A stretch of DNA of 64,000 nt from Hawksworthiomyces lignivorus. Lineage: Eukaryota > Ascomycota > Sordariomycetes > Ophiostomatales > Ophiostomataceae. The position numbers and the translations under genes were made by a program. How positions within the stretch are numbered: position 1 is the first letter of the stretch; each line of letters begins with the position of its first letter. The stretch lies in contig NTMA01000011.1 of assembly GCA_002917075.1 (NCBI GenBank), forward strand, positions 124,001-188,000, given 5' to 3'. The notes beneath the pieces were generated by a model that saw nothing but the letters and a program-made list of their open reading frames with translations, searched no databases and was not told the origin of the DNA. Positions 20,009 to 31,601 of the stretch are shown here, piece after piece.

Positions 20009-23000
20009 ATGGCGGCGGGCGGCGACGAGTCTAGCGGCGCGACTGCCCCCTCCGCCACCGCGTTGCTCGCTAGCGCCGTAGTCACCCCTATCGCGCAGCT
20101 CCATCCCGACTTGGCCGCCGACCAACACGCGCGGGCCGTTCGCGGCGAAGTCACCATTGTCTGGCCCTACAACTCCGTCAGCAAATCTCTCGGCTTCCTC
20201 CTGGCTGAACCTGATGTTCGCCTGCGTCGCTCAAAGGGTCAGGTCCGCGTTCAGCTGCATGGGCCGAGCGCTGCAGCCGTCGCCGGGCTTGACTTGGGCG
20301 GCGGCGACGAGCTGTTCCTCAGCCTGGTCGGCGCGCGCTGGTCGCCAGATGAGTCCGCTCTTCGCCTGCCTGGCACGCGTGTAGAGTGGCAGCTCGAGTA
20401 CACGCACAAACTTGTGCTCCAAGCAAAGGTAGGCGAGACGCAGGACGCGCACGACGTGTATGTCGATCAGCCAGAAGACCAGGCGGAAGACCAAGCAGAC
20501 AGGCAGCAGCACGAGCAAGATCATGCCAGACAAAGCGACCCGGTTCCAGATGGAGCCAACGGCAGCAGCCCACGTGTCATCGAATCCGCGCTACCTCCGC
20601 GCTCCCCCGAACTGCCTACGCGCAGTAGCCGCCCGCTTCTCAGGGACGACGAGTACGCATCGCCGGCCTTTATCAAGCGTGCGCGCATATCATTCGGTTC
20701 ACTTTTTGAGCCGGGCTTTGACATCTTCGAAGAAGACGGCAGCGTGCGGGGCCGAGGACGGAAGAGAACTCGCTTTGGTCGAGCGAGCAATGCGTGGCGC
20801 TACAGCAGCCAGTCCGTCAGCCCGGAGCGCGAACAGAAGGAAGATGAGGCATTGCCAAGCCCTGGTGCCGATGAAGTCGATAGCACTCAGAGAACTGGGA
20901 AGACCAACGACGAAGTTGAAGCAACGTCAGCTGCACCACTAGCAGGGCACACTCCGGTTATGGCGCCGACTCCTGCCCCGCGACCGACAATGATCGATGG
21001 CGGGTCCCAAACGGCCGAGATTGATATGCAAGAAGAGCCAGTAACGGCCACTCCTCTCTCTAAGTCGCCCCAAGTGCAGCCGTCGTCGCCGCCTCCGCCC
21101 CCAAGCCTCAACACGCCAACTCCGGCATCCCGCCAGGAACTGCCTCCAGAGAAAGATGTCCGGCCATCCACCCGTGTGGCTGTCCAAGAACCGGCAGCCG
21201 TTTCGAACCCCTTCGCAAGTCACAGCAAGATATCAGAAGAAAGCGCTCCTTTCTCATCTGCTCTTTTCGGCTCGTCCGCTACTAAAAACAATCCCTTTGG
21301 GCCTTTCACTTCAGCTCCTGCACAACTCGGCGCTGATCCTATGGGGTTTGTACCCGACGACTCGCTCTTCAACGACCAGGTGCGGTTCACATTCGGGCAG
21401 CCTTCCAGCAGCGCATTTGGCCATCCGGTCTCCCAGGCGCAGCCTCCCCAGCCACATGCATCGCTCAGCGGTGGTACTGTGTCGGAATCTGGCTTTTCGG
21501 GGTTGCAGTATCAGTATCCAGAGCCACCTTCTCAGACCCACGGTGTTGTTGCGCCAGCACCTGCCGATGATATATCCTTTGAGCAGCATGTGCAGCATAC
21601 ACGGCATACACAGCATACACAGCATTCGCATGATTTTAGCGCGCTCGCGGTGCCACACGCCCCGCCAGCTGCACATCTCGACCAAAGGATGGAGAGCATT
21701 AGTGCCCAGGATCAGATCCTAGTGTGGCCTATTCAGTCTCCAGCCCTTGATGTGGATCATGCCAGTGGTGCCGTTGCAGCAGACACAGTGCCTCGGTCGC
21801 CCGTGCCAGATAGACCTGCTCGTGACGATGGTGTCGATGACGGAGTCTTTGAAGAAGAAAAGGCGACAGACCTGCCGCGCGAGGTAGACGATTACGGGTA
21901 CAACGACAGGCGATACCAGAACGAGGCCGAAGAGCAGATGGTCGACATGGTCGAGGAAGAGCCTACCAGCCCACGATCTTCTGAAGGTGATCTAGAATCG
22001 GACGGGCCCGAGGAGGCAGAGCCTAAAGACCATCTAGTGGAAGAAGGTGACGACGAGGTCGACGCTGAAGCAGACGAGGATCTAGAGGCAGCTGAACAAG
22101 AAGGAGAAGAAGAGGAGGAAGAGAATGAAAGCGCCGACGATGACATCGAAGAAAGGGAGGCCATAGATGAGCCAGGTGACGACTATGACATGCGAAATTA
22201 TGTCGACGTCGACGATGACGTCGAAGGCGATGCCACAGGCCGCCAACGTCCAGCAGCTGCCTTTGGCGAAGAAGAAGGTGACGACGACGATGAAGGAGAG
22301 GAGGAGGAAATCGACGAAGAAGAGGAGGAATTTGACGAAGATGCCGAAGCCGAATATGATGAAGGAGCCAGAATCATACAAAGGGGAATAGCTGGCGACG
22401 AAGACGGCGACGAAGAAGGAGACGAAGAAGGCGAAGATGAAGATGCCTTGGGGAGTGAAGAATACGATGAAGAAGAGGAAGAGTATGACGAAGACGAAGA
22501 AGAAGACGAGGAAGACGGCGGATCTGGTACGCAGTACCAGCACCAGGGATTCCGCCGACCTCGGATGTATCAGCCTCAGCAACAAAAAGAAACTGTCGTC
22601 ATTGATCTATTATCTGATTCTGATGATGATGAGCTGCCACCGCCTCCTCGGACACAGCCCAATGCTCCTATCGTGGAGACGCCGATACCGCCGCCGGCTA
22701 TTCCATCATTCTCTCAGCAGTCCGCGGTCTCTACTTCCGGTGCTCTTGTTTCGAGTGATGTGGCACAGCCTTCTAGCCTCCCTGAGTTACCTACCGAAGA
22801 GGCTACTGAAGCAGAGGAAGATGACGCTGAGAGTGAGTATGAGGGCGAGGACGAGGAAAACGTAAAAGACGAAGATGATGCTGTGGACGAAGAGGAAGTA
22901 GTGGGAATTGAAGAGAAAAAGGATGTGGAAGAGGAAGGAGAAGTGGAAGAGGGACAGAAAGAGGAAGAGGAGGAGGGAGAAGAAGAGCAAGAGGAGGATA

Positions 23001-25861
23001 ACAAGGACAGAAAAGGAGAGGAAGAAAAGGAACCCTCCCCAAATCATCAAGCCATTGAAAGTCATACAACGGATCCAGACGATGCCGTCGAAGATGAAGT
23101 TGTCCTTGTTGGGTACGGAGGAGATTCAAAGAGCAATGACGAAGATATCATGGATCAGAAACCCGAGACAGATATTCCAGAAGCAGAAGCGACTCTGGAC
23201 GACAGTCAACCAGCTGGGGTGGCTCAGGAAGTCGCAGCAGAACAGCAAAAACGTCTGCCAGAAGAGAAAGGGTCTCTGTCGGAGGCAGAAGACGAGCTGG
23301 AAAAGGAGTTAGAAACCGAATTAGAGGCGGAATTAGCTGAAGGTCAAGAAGAAGCTGCACAACAGCAGGGCCCAGAGGAGATTCCCAGTCAAGGGTCCGA
23401 GAAAGAAACTCATGCGGAGCCAGAATCCCAGCCTGAGCCCAAAGCTGGACCGAAATCAACTCTTCCAATATCAGAAACACCAGCTGGTCCTGGAACGGAA
23501 AAAGGAACTCAAGAGATTACTCAACTGCCAGACAACGAAGCCGATAATGAAGCCCAGTCGCTTACCAAAGAAACTCTTAGCGAAGAGCGTGTAGCCGAGA
23601 CCCACGCTTCTCAAGTGGGCAAAGACAACGACGTTGCTATGGCTGAACCAGGAAAGGAAGACGACACTATCCAAGAGATGCAGGAGACACAAGACAGCAC
23701 AGATCCACAACATACATTGCTGAAAACGCCGCTTCTGTCTTCTCAACCAAACCTAGAAGAAAAGGCGGAGGACAATCTGAAAGCGCCGATGGCCACCACT
23801 ATGAGAAGCCAGGCTGCTCAGAGGGAACAGGAAGCCGCAACTGCTTCAACTGGCATTTCGCTATCCCCACCTCCAACGCAATCTTCCACTTCTGCTTCTC
23901 ACACTGTTAATACGGATTCACACGATGCCTTGTCTATGCCACCTCCCACCACTCAAGCGACAGAGGCTATTTCAACATCTGTTGGCCCCACCATGACCTC
24001 TCATGGACGGGAACTGCTTCCAACACCCGCTGAGTCTGGACAAGTCACCATGGAAGGTATGTCTCAGTATACCGAAATGGCTTCCTTCTCCGAGCTTGAG
24101 ATCGATGGCCTGGTGCAAAGTCAGTTGTTGTCGGAGCTGGCAATGAGCTTTGACATGGAGAGGCACACGGACATAGATATGCGGAGTGTTATAAGCGATG
24201 AAGCAGCGGGTTACATTGTCCAAGCTTCCCAAACATTGGATGTCGTAATGGAAGATGGCGGAATTATCCAAGAAACATCTTTGGCAGCTTCTGCTACTCA
24301 GCACGATGGTCGTGTCGACGAAGGCGATGCAATGGATGTCGACGGTGGGACAGATATTGATATGCAAAGTTTCGTATCTGAAAACCCAACTGTTGTGATG
24401 GAGGAGGTTGTGGACAAGAACCAGAGCACTGAAAGCGGTCCAACAGGGGACAATATCGTTATTCCTCTGAAAACTGAACAGGGTACGACTGATCAGCAAA
24501 CTGTCGAGCAGATGCAGGAGATGGAAACAGAAGAGGAAATGAGAAAAGAGAAGGACGCAGCAGAACCCCTTCCCATGCCTCCACCTGAATCACATCCAGA
24601 ATATGCCCAAAAAGCAGGTGAACCATCCTCTTTAGTGACTGTTCCTTTGGAAAATCGCCATAAAATGTCGTTACGTTCGACGCATGGTCGTTCTTCTAGA
24701 AAGAGCACCAGCCCTCCGCCCGGCACCGAGGATATTAGCAGCCAGGACAACAATAAGGGCAAAGCTGCTGAGACGCCTGAAACAGACCTGAGTGTGATTC
24801 TAGCACGGGCACCGACCACGCGGCGGTCCAAGAGGACCCACCAAGCAACAACCGATGTAGAAACAGGCCCCAGTACTGCCTTTGGCCAGGTCGAGAGTGA
24901 AGGTGGGAACGAGATAGTTACGACAAGTATTGCCGCACCGACAAAACAATCAGATGTCCCACCAACGCCACCAACACCTAGGACGCGCTCGGCGACCGCA
25001 GCCAAGGCATCTTCCAGCGGGGTCATTACGGCAAACGGACTTCCGGCAGAGGCATCTGAAGGGCACGACATTAGTGTGGTTCTCGCCAGGGCATCCGCTT
25101 CAAAGAAGGAACAAAAGCGGAAGAACCAGCAAGACAGAGACAACGAAAAGGCGAACGCTAGTGCTGAAAAGGAAAAGCCAGCATCAACCATCAAGCCAAC
25201 TTCAGTTTCCATGGATGAAGTTAAGAATGCACTCGACCGTACCCGTCTCGAAGTTCCTGAATGCATACCACTATCCACTCTACGTCAGCATCTCAAGACC
25301 AAGCTGGACGTGGCTTTGGTGGCAACATCCGCCTCGTCGACGCCGCAGCGCACCAGAACACGCCAGTTTGCTATGTCATTTACGGGGACAGATCCTTCGC
25401 TTTTGAGTAGCGGTGAGCTTGATGCGAATAACGAAGAGATAGGTCCAGACACCATTATCGAGGTGCGGCTGTTCCGCGCGCATAAGGATACGATGCCGAC
25501 ATTCCGCCCTGGCGACGGGCTGCTGCTGCGCCGCTTCGAGGTAGTAGCGCTCGCTGACAAGGCCTTCGGTCTGGCGTCGACAGAAGAAAGCGCATATGCC
25601 GTGTTCCCAAGCCGGAGCGACAACGGCACCAACGATGACGCCCGTGGCAATGACAATGACAGCGGAGACCAATCTCCACTTCCCCAAGTGAAAGGGCCGC
25701 CCGTGGAAGATATGGATAATGAGGCGCGGTATATTTCTCTGCTGAAGCAGTGGTACCGGCTCTTAGGCGACGAAGAGCGGGCCCAGCTGGCAGCTGCAAA
25801 TGAGCGGTTTGCCGCAGTAGACGCGTCACAGCAGGAGAAGCGCATTGGTAAGGAGCAGTAA
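20009..25861 (+). CDS. Large acidic Cdc13/Pot1-type telomere OB-fold protein
   Basis: Single exon, 1950 residues from the ATG at 20009; the frame is open three codons further up but only from a TTG. Residues about 45-140 form a predicted beta-rich domain, possibly an OB fold. Residues about 620-1010 are extremely rich in Glu and Asp. Residues about 1750-1865 match the Pot1/Cdc13 telomeric single-strand-binding domain, with IIEVRLFRAHKD, FRPGDGLLLRRFEVV and YAVFPS as its recognisable strands. A C-terminal helix with LLKQWYRLLGDEE follows near 1910. A SUMO-interaction-like motif, VVIDLLSDSDDDE, begins at 863. A short motif, D-(I/L)-S-V-(V/I)-L-A-R-A, occurs at 1593 and 1687. By family, such proteins bind the G-rich telomere overhang in a CST-like complex. 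Function here is inferred from the C-terminal domain alone. Confidence 0.85.
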   Translation: MAAGGDESSGATAPSATALLASAVVTPIAQLHPDLAADQHARAVRGEVTIVWPYNSVSKSLGFLLAEPDVRLRRSKGQVRVQLHGPSAAAVAGLDLGGGDELFLSLVGARWSPDESALRLPGTRVEWQLEYTHKLVLQAKVGETQDAHDVYVDQPEDQAEDQADRQQHEQDHARQSDPVPDGANGSSPRVIESALPPRSPELPTRSSRPLLRDDEYASPAFIKRARISFGSLFEPGFDIFEEDGSVRGRGRKRTRFGRASNAWRYSSQSVSPEREQKEDEALPSPGADEVDSTQRTGKTNDEVEATSAAPLAGHTPVMAPTPAPRPTMIDGGSQTAEIDMQEEPVTATPLSKSPQVQPSSPPPPPSLNTPTPASRQELPPEKDVRPSTRVAVQEPAAVSNPFASHSKISEESAPFSSALFGSSATKNNPFGPFTSAPAQLGADPMGFVPDDSLFNDQVRFTFGQPSSSAFGHPVSQAQPPQPHASLSGGTVSESGFSGLQYQYPEPPSQTHGVVAPAPADDISFEQHVQHTRHTQHTQHSHDFSALAVPHAPPAAHLDQRMESISAQDQILVWPIQSPALDVDHASGAVAADTVPRSPVPDRPARDDGVDDGVFEEEKATDLPREVDDYGYNDRRYQNEAEEQMVDMVEEEPTSPRSSEGDLESDGPEEAEPKDHLVEEGDDEVDAEADEDLEAAEQEGEEEEEENESADDDIEEREAIDEPGDDYDMRNYVDVDDDVEGDATGRQRPAAAFGEEEGDDDDEGEEEEIDEEEEEFDEDAEAEYDEGARIIQRGIAGDEDGDEEGDEEGEDEDALGSEEYDEEEEEYDEDEEEDEEDGGSGTQYQHQGFRRPRMYQPQQQKETVVIDLLSDSDDDELPPPPRTQPNAPIVETPIPPPAIPSFSQQSAVSTSGALVSSDVAQPSSLPELPTEEATEAEEDDAESEYEGEDEENVKDEDDAVDEEEVVGIEEKKDVEEEGEVEEGQKEEEEEGEEEQEEDNKDRKGEEEKEPSPNHQAIESHTTDPDDAVEDEVVLVGYGGDSKSNDEDIMDQKPETDIPEAEATLDDSQPAGVAQEVAAEQQKRLPEEKGSLSEAEDELEKELETELEAELAEGQEEAAQQQGPEEIPSQGSEKETHAEPESQPEPKAGPKSTLPISETPAGPGTEKGTQEITQLPDNEADNEAQSLTKETLSEERVAETHASQVGKDNDVAMAEPGKEDDTIQEMQETQDSTDPQHTLLKTPLLSSQPNLEEKAEDNLKAPMATTMRSQAAQREQEAATASTGISLSPPPTQSSTSASHTVNTDSHDALSMPPPTTQATEAISTSVGPTMTSHGRELLPTPAESGQVTMEGMSQYTEMASFSELEIDGLVQSQLLSELAMSFDMERHTDIDMRSVISDEAAGYIVQASQTLDVVMEDGGIIQETSLAASATQHDGRVDEGDAMDVDGGTDIDMQSFVSENPTVVMEEVVDKNQSTESGPTGDNIVIPLKTEQGTTDQQTVEQMQEMETEEEMRKEKDAAEPLPMPPPESHPEYAQKAGEPSSLVTVPLENRHKMSLRSTHGRSSRKSTSPPPGTEDISSQDNNKGKAAETPETDLSVILARAPTTRRSKRTHQATTDVETGPSTAFGQVESEGGNEIVTTSIAAPTKQSDVPPTPPTPRTRSATAAKASSSGVITANGLPAEASEGHDISVVLARASASKKEQKRKNQQDRDNEKANASAEKEKPASTIKPTSVSMDEVKNALDRTRLEVPECIPLSTLRQHLKTKLDVALVATSASSTPQRTRTRQFAMSFTGTDPSLLSSGELDANNEEIGPDTIIEVRLFRAHKDTMPTFRPGDGLLLRRFEVVALADKAFGLASTEESAYAVFPSRSDNGTNDDARGNDNDSGDQSPLPQVKGPPVEDMDNEARYISLLKQWYRLLGDEERAQLAAANERFAAVDASQQEKRIGKEQ

Positions 25862-26213
25862 AGAGCAGGCTAGTGTACATCACCACGGTATGGGAAAAGG
25901 AATTGTTTGTATGGTAGTTCTGGTCTCGGGGGACCATGGACTTGCGACAACAGACCGGCAGCTCTCAAAAGTTTCTATTTGTGTATTATGAATGTAAACG
26001 ATACCAACTTAAAGAAAAGTGCATTTGAAAATATATAATATGATGATATTTTTGTTTCCTAGATCAAATACGATTGCTACTCTCCAAGCCGTCTAAGCTA
26101 CTGTCGATTCCAAATAGAAGAACAAAGTAAAAATGCACAGCGCTCTGCAAATAATACATCCACTTCTCTTTCGGCAGCTTCCAGAGTATGCCCATTCCTC
26201 TTTTCTGGTATTA
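25862..26213. other. Convergent 3' intergenic region
   Basis: A spacer of 352 bases between the telomere protein (+) and MED5 (-) 3' ends. AT-rich, with AATATATAATATG near 26030 as a possible polyadenylation region. Confidence 0.6.
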
Positions 26214-29200
26214 TTACAGATCGATCCACGAGTTCAGCAGGTCCAGGTCGCCAAACACGTTCTGGTCGCCGAGGCCACCGTCCGCGCCACCGCCTAGATC
26301 ACCGAGGTCCCCCAGGTCGCCGAGCCCGCCGAGGCTGCCCAGATCGCCCAGGTCGCCCAGGTCGCCGGCGCTTCCTCCGCCAAGGACACTGCCGCCTGCG
26401 TTTGCGTCTCCGATATCAGCGCCGGTGCCGGCTGCACCATCCAAGCTGCCGCCAGCACCTCCACCTGCACCGCCTTGCAGGCCATCTAGATCAATACCAT
26501 CGAGCGCCATCGCGTCGCCACCGCCAGAGACCGCTGCTGCAGCGGCAACCATGTCTATGGCGGCGTCGTCGAGGCCGGCCGCTGCTGCCGCTGCAGCGGC
26601 TGCTACTGTCGGGTCGTCGACGTCCAGCGCGGCCAGGTCGCCGGCCATGACGCCGTCGGCGTGCTGGTGCGGCGGTGGTGGCGGCGGCGGCGTCATTTGT
26701 GCTTCCACCTTGCGGTACAGACGCACGACGCACTCGGCCAGGGCCGCGTCGGCCGGGTCGCGCGAGCGCTGCATTTTCTTCCACTCTTCGGCCTTGAACG
26801 CCAGTGCCTGCCGCAGGGACATGCGCCGCTGCACAGCCGCCGGGTTAGGCACCGTGCTGCCACTCGCCGGCCCCATACCGCCGCCGCTGCTATCTGGGTT
26901 ATTGCCGTTGCCGCCTTCGCCGTCGCCGATGCCGGAACTGCCGACGAGCACGAACAGCGTCTCCGGCGACGGCTCGCTGGTGACGTTGGGCGCGCACACG
27001 AGAGCACACGCAACGTCATAGGCGACGCTGCCGCTGCCGGCTTCTGTCTGGCGCTGGACCTCGTCGAGGAGCAGCTGGAGAAGCCGAGGCGCGCCCAGCA
27101 GGCTCAGACCAGCCAGGAACTGGCGGTGCGTATATGATGTGGGCATAATGTTGACACCAGGGTGAAGGCTCCATTGAACAAAGCCCTGGACGGTCTGGCG
27201 GATGGCTGCATATATGCCGCCGTTGATGGCGCCGCTGCCTCCCGGATCCAAACCATGGGCGCCATTTGCGCCGCCGGGATTGCTGCCGCTGCCACCGCCG
27301 CCAGTCGTGCTCGCCCAGTTCACGAGTTCGTTGTGCTCAGCAGCTCCCGTGCGGCGGGACCGAGGGATGTTCTCTTTTAGCGTCTTGAGGAGCGGATCGA
27401 TGTCCTGGCACTTGGGGTCCTGCCGCTGATAGGTGCGAAGAGCATGTTCAAGTGGCTTGGCGACGACATTCAAAAGCGCAGACAGCATGATGGTGGCATC
27501 GCTAGATATGGACGCCGGCTGCAAGATTAGCCGCAGGATACGGAGGATGGCTTTTTGTTCAGGTGGGCGCTCGAAGCGCAGGGCATCCGAAAGGTAGGCT
27601 AGTGCCGTCACAAGAGACGGCAGCAAGAATGTGTCCACAAGATACTCCATGCCGCCTTTCAGCACGTTCTCAGGCATCGCGCCGGTGCTAGTAGCTTGTA
27701 TAAGTTGCTGGAAGAGTGTTGGCGTGAGCATATAAAATTGATGCGGCGGACAGGACGACATGAGCTCGTCACTCAGGCCATCGGCATCGGTATCAAACAG
27801 GCCACGGATCCAGCTGCCTAAATTTTCCCGCTCTTGTTCAGAAATCTCAGCAAGCGTTCGACCCAAGTGGCCGGTACTAAGCAATTTTGCCACGAAAGAA
27901 TCAGCGGACCACTGGATGCCCAAATCGGCAATTGACAGGTTATACCGGTGCACGAAGGCCAGCAGCAAGAAGAGGGCGGAGCCGAACTCTTCATACACCG
28001 GCTGGTACTCGCCCTGGTCATCATCGTACCGCCAGTTGTCCAGAAGCTGGCAGAGTGGGTAGAGGATCGAGGGTAGACGCTCAAATAGGAGCAAGACGTC
28101 GAACGCGAGAGGTTTCCGCACTAGATGGTTACACAGAACCTTCAGCGTGGACGTCTGCCGGGTGCGACACAGATGACCGAGCACTGCTACCAGAGCTTGG
28201 CAGACGGCTCCGACGTTGCCATCCATATTGTCAAGCTGACCAACAAAAGCAATCATCTGATCGGTGTCACTGATGCATTGCTGCACGAGGCTTTCTTTTG
28301 TATATCGCCCACCGGCTGGAAGACTCTGATAGGTGATCTCGCCCAGCAGGGTTTCGATAGAAGCCTCTGGTATGAGGCCGTGCAGACAACAAGCAAAGCA
28401 GAAATCCTGCCGCACGCTGTCCGTAAATGGCGTTGCGTTCTGGTTATCGTCAAACATAGAGGACATAGTAGGGAAAGCGTTGGTGTCGACGCGGCTTAGC
28501 GCTTCCGAGATGCAATATTGTGAGTCGAAGGGGTAGATTGGCGAAGCGGCCAGAGACGCCAACAGCAAAGGGACTTTGTTTATCAAGTAAGAACGCAATA
28601 AGTGCGCCGATGTCTGGCCCTCCGTGCGGAAGACGGCATTGGCAAGGACATCAAACGACGCTAGAATCAAGTCAATTGCGGTAGTTTGGAGATCGCCCTG
28701 ATAGCGGTTATTCAAATAACTGAAGATGGCGGCGTCGTCGACCAGTGGCCGGCCAACAAGCTAGAGAGGTAAAACATTAGCAAAACTGACATTCAAGAAG
28801 TGCTCGTGCCCTGGTTGTAGTGGAAAGAAGAGTAGCATACAATAGCATTTAAATAGATATATAACCCAGCACGGGAATTTGTGATGGGCAATTCAGGTAT
28901 GACAAGATTCTGCAGTCCGACAGTGGACTCCAGGAGGTCGTGGATATCATTAGACTCTTCCTTTTTCTTGTCTGCCGGCTCAAAGCTCGCAAGCGTTTCT
29001 GTGCGGAAATGCTCCAGCCGAGCCGTGATGTGCGAAGAATCCAGAGAGATGGAGGGAATAAAGTTTGCCAGGCTATCTGACAAGGCCTTTCGGACATCTA
29101 AAAATGGGGGAAGGTCAGCGAAGAGCACTTAGAAAGAACATCCATTTCTATATTTTGATTTTCTCTCCTCGGATTCTTTTCTTTGCAGGTGAACATACTC

Positions 29201-30171
29201 TTGGCAAATGGTTGTGCGAGAGCCCCCAGCACGACCTCGTTCTCGCAGACAGCCAGGAGCAGCATCACAAAGGCCGCCCGCGACGACTGCATCTCGGCTT
29301 GCGCCTGCGACTGGGCGGTCATGTCGGCGCCCAATGGGTCCGCTGCTGCGAAGGAGGCCGCCGCCGTGGCGAGGAGGTCCATCCACTGGGCCAAGCTGCT
29401 GGCTATAACGAGGGCGCTGCGGCGGTCGGCGATGGCGCCTTCTTGGCGCACGGCGCGGGTGATGCGGTAGAAGATCGTCTCTTCATTGTTGTAGGAGCTG
29501 GCCCAGATAGCGGCGGCACTCCCGCCGGCTTTGACAGCGGCGCCAGCACCAGGTCTCCGGCGACCTTCGACGGGGTCGTCCCCGTGGTCGCCCGCATCTT
29601 CCATCACGGCGTCTTCGCCAACACCATCTTTTCCATGCTTCTGTTGCTGGCCCGCACGCTCGCCGTCACCGCTGATCGCAGCAGCTGCCATATTGGCTTC
29701 TTTCAGCGCCGCTTGCGATGTCGAATACTGGTACAGTGCGCGCAACACAGAGGCGACATCCACGTAGCCGAGCTGCAGCAGGACCTGCAAGTATGCCGGT
29801 ATGCGGGGGTCGATATAGCTGTCACAGATCTGGATATTGGCTAACCTTTTCTTTCCATCCCCTATTCCTTCTCCTCCTCGTCCTCCTCCTCGCCGTCGCG
29901 CTGTTGCAGGCGGGCGCAGGCAGAGGCCAGCTAGCACGACAGGCGGCACTGGGTGCTTGCGCTGCTGGATGGGCGCGAAGAGAGCGAATCGGGCGGAATC
30001 GAGGCGCGTCGCCAGACAGTGGTCGAGAAACCGAGCCCATTTCTGGGTATGGTAGACGGCGGGAACAAAGTGGCGGTTGGTGCCTGCAGCGGCGACGGAT
30101 TTCGACCGGGAGGGAGAGGCACCGGTGGTCAGGCCCGCAGCCACGGGCATCGCTGTAGCAGCGGTAGCCAT
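26214..30171 (-). CDS. med5: Mediator of RNA polymerase II transcription subunit 5 (Nut1)
   Basis: Minus-strand exons are 29199-30171, 28841-29097 and 26214-28760, giving 1258 residues. Joins read FAKNVRKALSDS and LNAILVGRPLVDDAA and are in phase; the second intron has a GCTAATG branch point. The helical body, including the segments FDVLANAVF, NKVPLLLASL and YLPLC-like repeats, matches the fungal Med5/Nut1 family, a Mediator tail subunit that joins activators to RNA polymerase II in the nucleus. The C-terminus (about residues 1080-1258) is low complexity: Ala/Gly/Asp stretches and GDLGDLG repeats coded by a near-tandem array at 26275-26375. An Arg/Gly-rich insert lies near residue 90. Length is usual for filamentous fungi. 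Confidence 0.9.
26275..26375 (-). repeat. Imperfect GGxGDLGDLG-coding repeat in MED5
   Basis: Units of nine to twelve bases resembling CCCAGGTCGCC repeat several times and encode the Gly-Asp-Leu-Gly tail of Med5. The repeat is in frame and translated. Confidence 0.6.
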
Positions 30172-31601
30172 TGAGAGAGGAAGGAAGGCAAAGGCTATGT
30201 CGGGTCGGAATTATTGCTGGAACACCTTCGTGGCATGTGATACGATGAAGGTGAAAAGATGGTAGGCGACGGAATGACGACCGCACCTAGAATCCCCGTC
30301 AAATGCGCCAAGACCAAAAAGACCAAATTTCCACTGACAGCGCTAAAAAAAAGAACGTGCACCTTTTCCCAAAATCATGTCCTTCACAGCGCGATCACTG
30401 TTGTGCGTTGTTCCGCTCTTCATGAAGACGTGGTGATGGAGGCGAAGCTTCAATTCTATCTATTTCGAGGTGTTGTCCAGGAAGGCTCGTAGTTTCCCTA
30501 ATTACATGCAGAAGTGTCGCGACTTGGCGTGAGAGAGACGGTCTGTGTGGCTGGAACATGTGGCTAATAGCAAGGCTGAGGGTATATATAGTAAATAGTA
30601 CTAAAATGTACAGATATTTCTTTCCATATTACTAGATGCTACTTGTAACACCAGGTACTGTTTAATCTCTCCCTGAGAAAGTCAACATTGCCAATGTTGA
30701 CCTGATCGCTATATACAAGAGAACGGCGAGACACCATGCTGTCGCTTTGCTATAAAGCAAATGCAGTCCACCTTTGCGGTCTACAAGTTAGGTGGATTGA
30801 TTTCCTTCGGGATGGACAGCGTGCACCATGCTGGCAATATGGCCACGGTGCTGTCTAAACATTGTTTTTCGCCTCAAGATGAAAGGAGAAAGCCCAGCGC
30901 ACATTGTTTGAAATTATATAGGTTCTTCTCTCTGAAATTATCTTCTTATTTATGCTCTACACTAAGGGGCTATAGTCAAGGATCTCCTTACGCAAATGAT
31001 GCTTCGTGGAGCTCTATGGGCTGGTGCAAAACAGAAGCAGATCGTGTGAAACGGTCTTCAAAGAACTAGACAAAGGCAGACGAGTTAAGCGGCATGCAGA
31101 AAAAGCTTTCTTAGATGGTGTTGTATTTATATGAGACAAACACTTCCTGTCACCCTTGATGCCAGCCAAGGAGAAAGAGCAGGCGAAACTTTAGACGTGA
31201 AAGACACCTGAGCCGTAAAAGAAAAGACCAAGAAAAATATCGCATAAACCAAACTCGTGGCGCCCATCTCCCTATTCTCCCACCATTTTTACTCCAGTTC
31301 CTTTCCATCTCTGATGTACTCCGGAAACGTCATCCCACCGCCCGTCTCCATTTCACTGTTCATCTTCTGCCAGCCAGAAAACTCCTTAACCGTAAAAACT
31401 CCTCTCAAGCAAAGAAAACAAAAACCTGGCAAATGGAGACACAGAAAAGTAATCTGTCTCGCTTATTTACATGTCCCATTACTGTACCGAAACAGTGCTC
31501 CGGCTTAGCTGTTGTGCCCCTTTTGTCTTCTTTTATTTGCGGTGGGGTGTGTATGTTGTATGTTCCTTGTGTCCTTTCCTCCTCTCTCATGTTTGCCGTG
31601 G
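30172..31601. other. Intergenic: MED5 promoter and 3' side of next gene, 1.4 kb
   Basis: Holds the MED5 leader and promoter and the 3' UTR of the minus-strand gene that ends at 31602. The longest open frame (30761-31069) has no domain and no coding-like composition. Nothing else seen. Confidence 0.55.
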
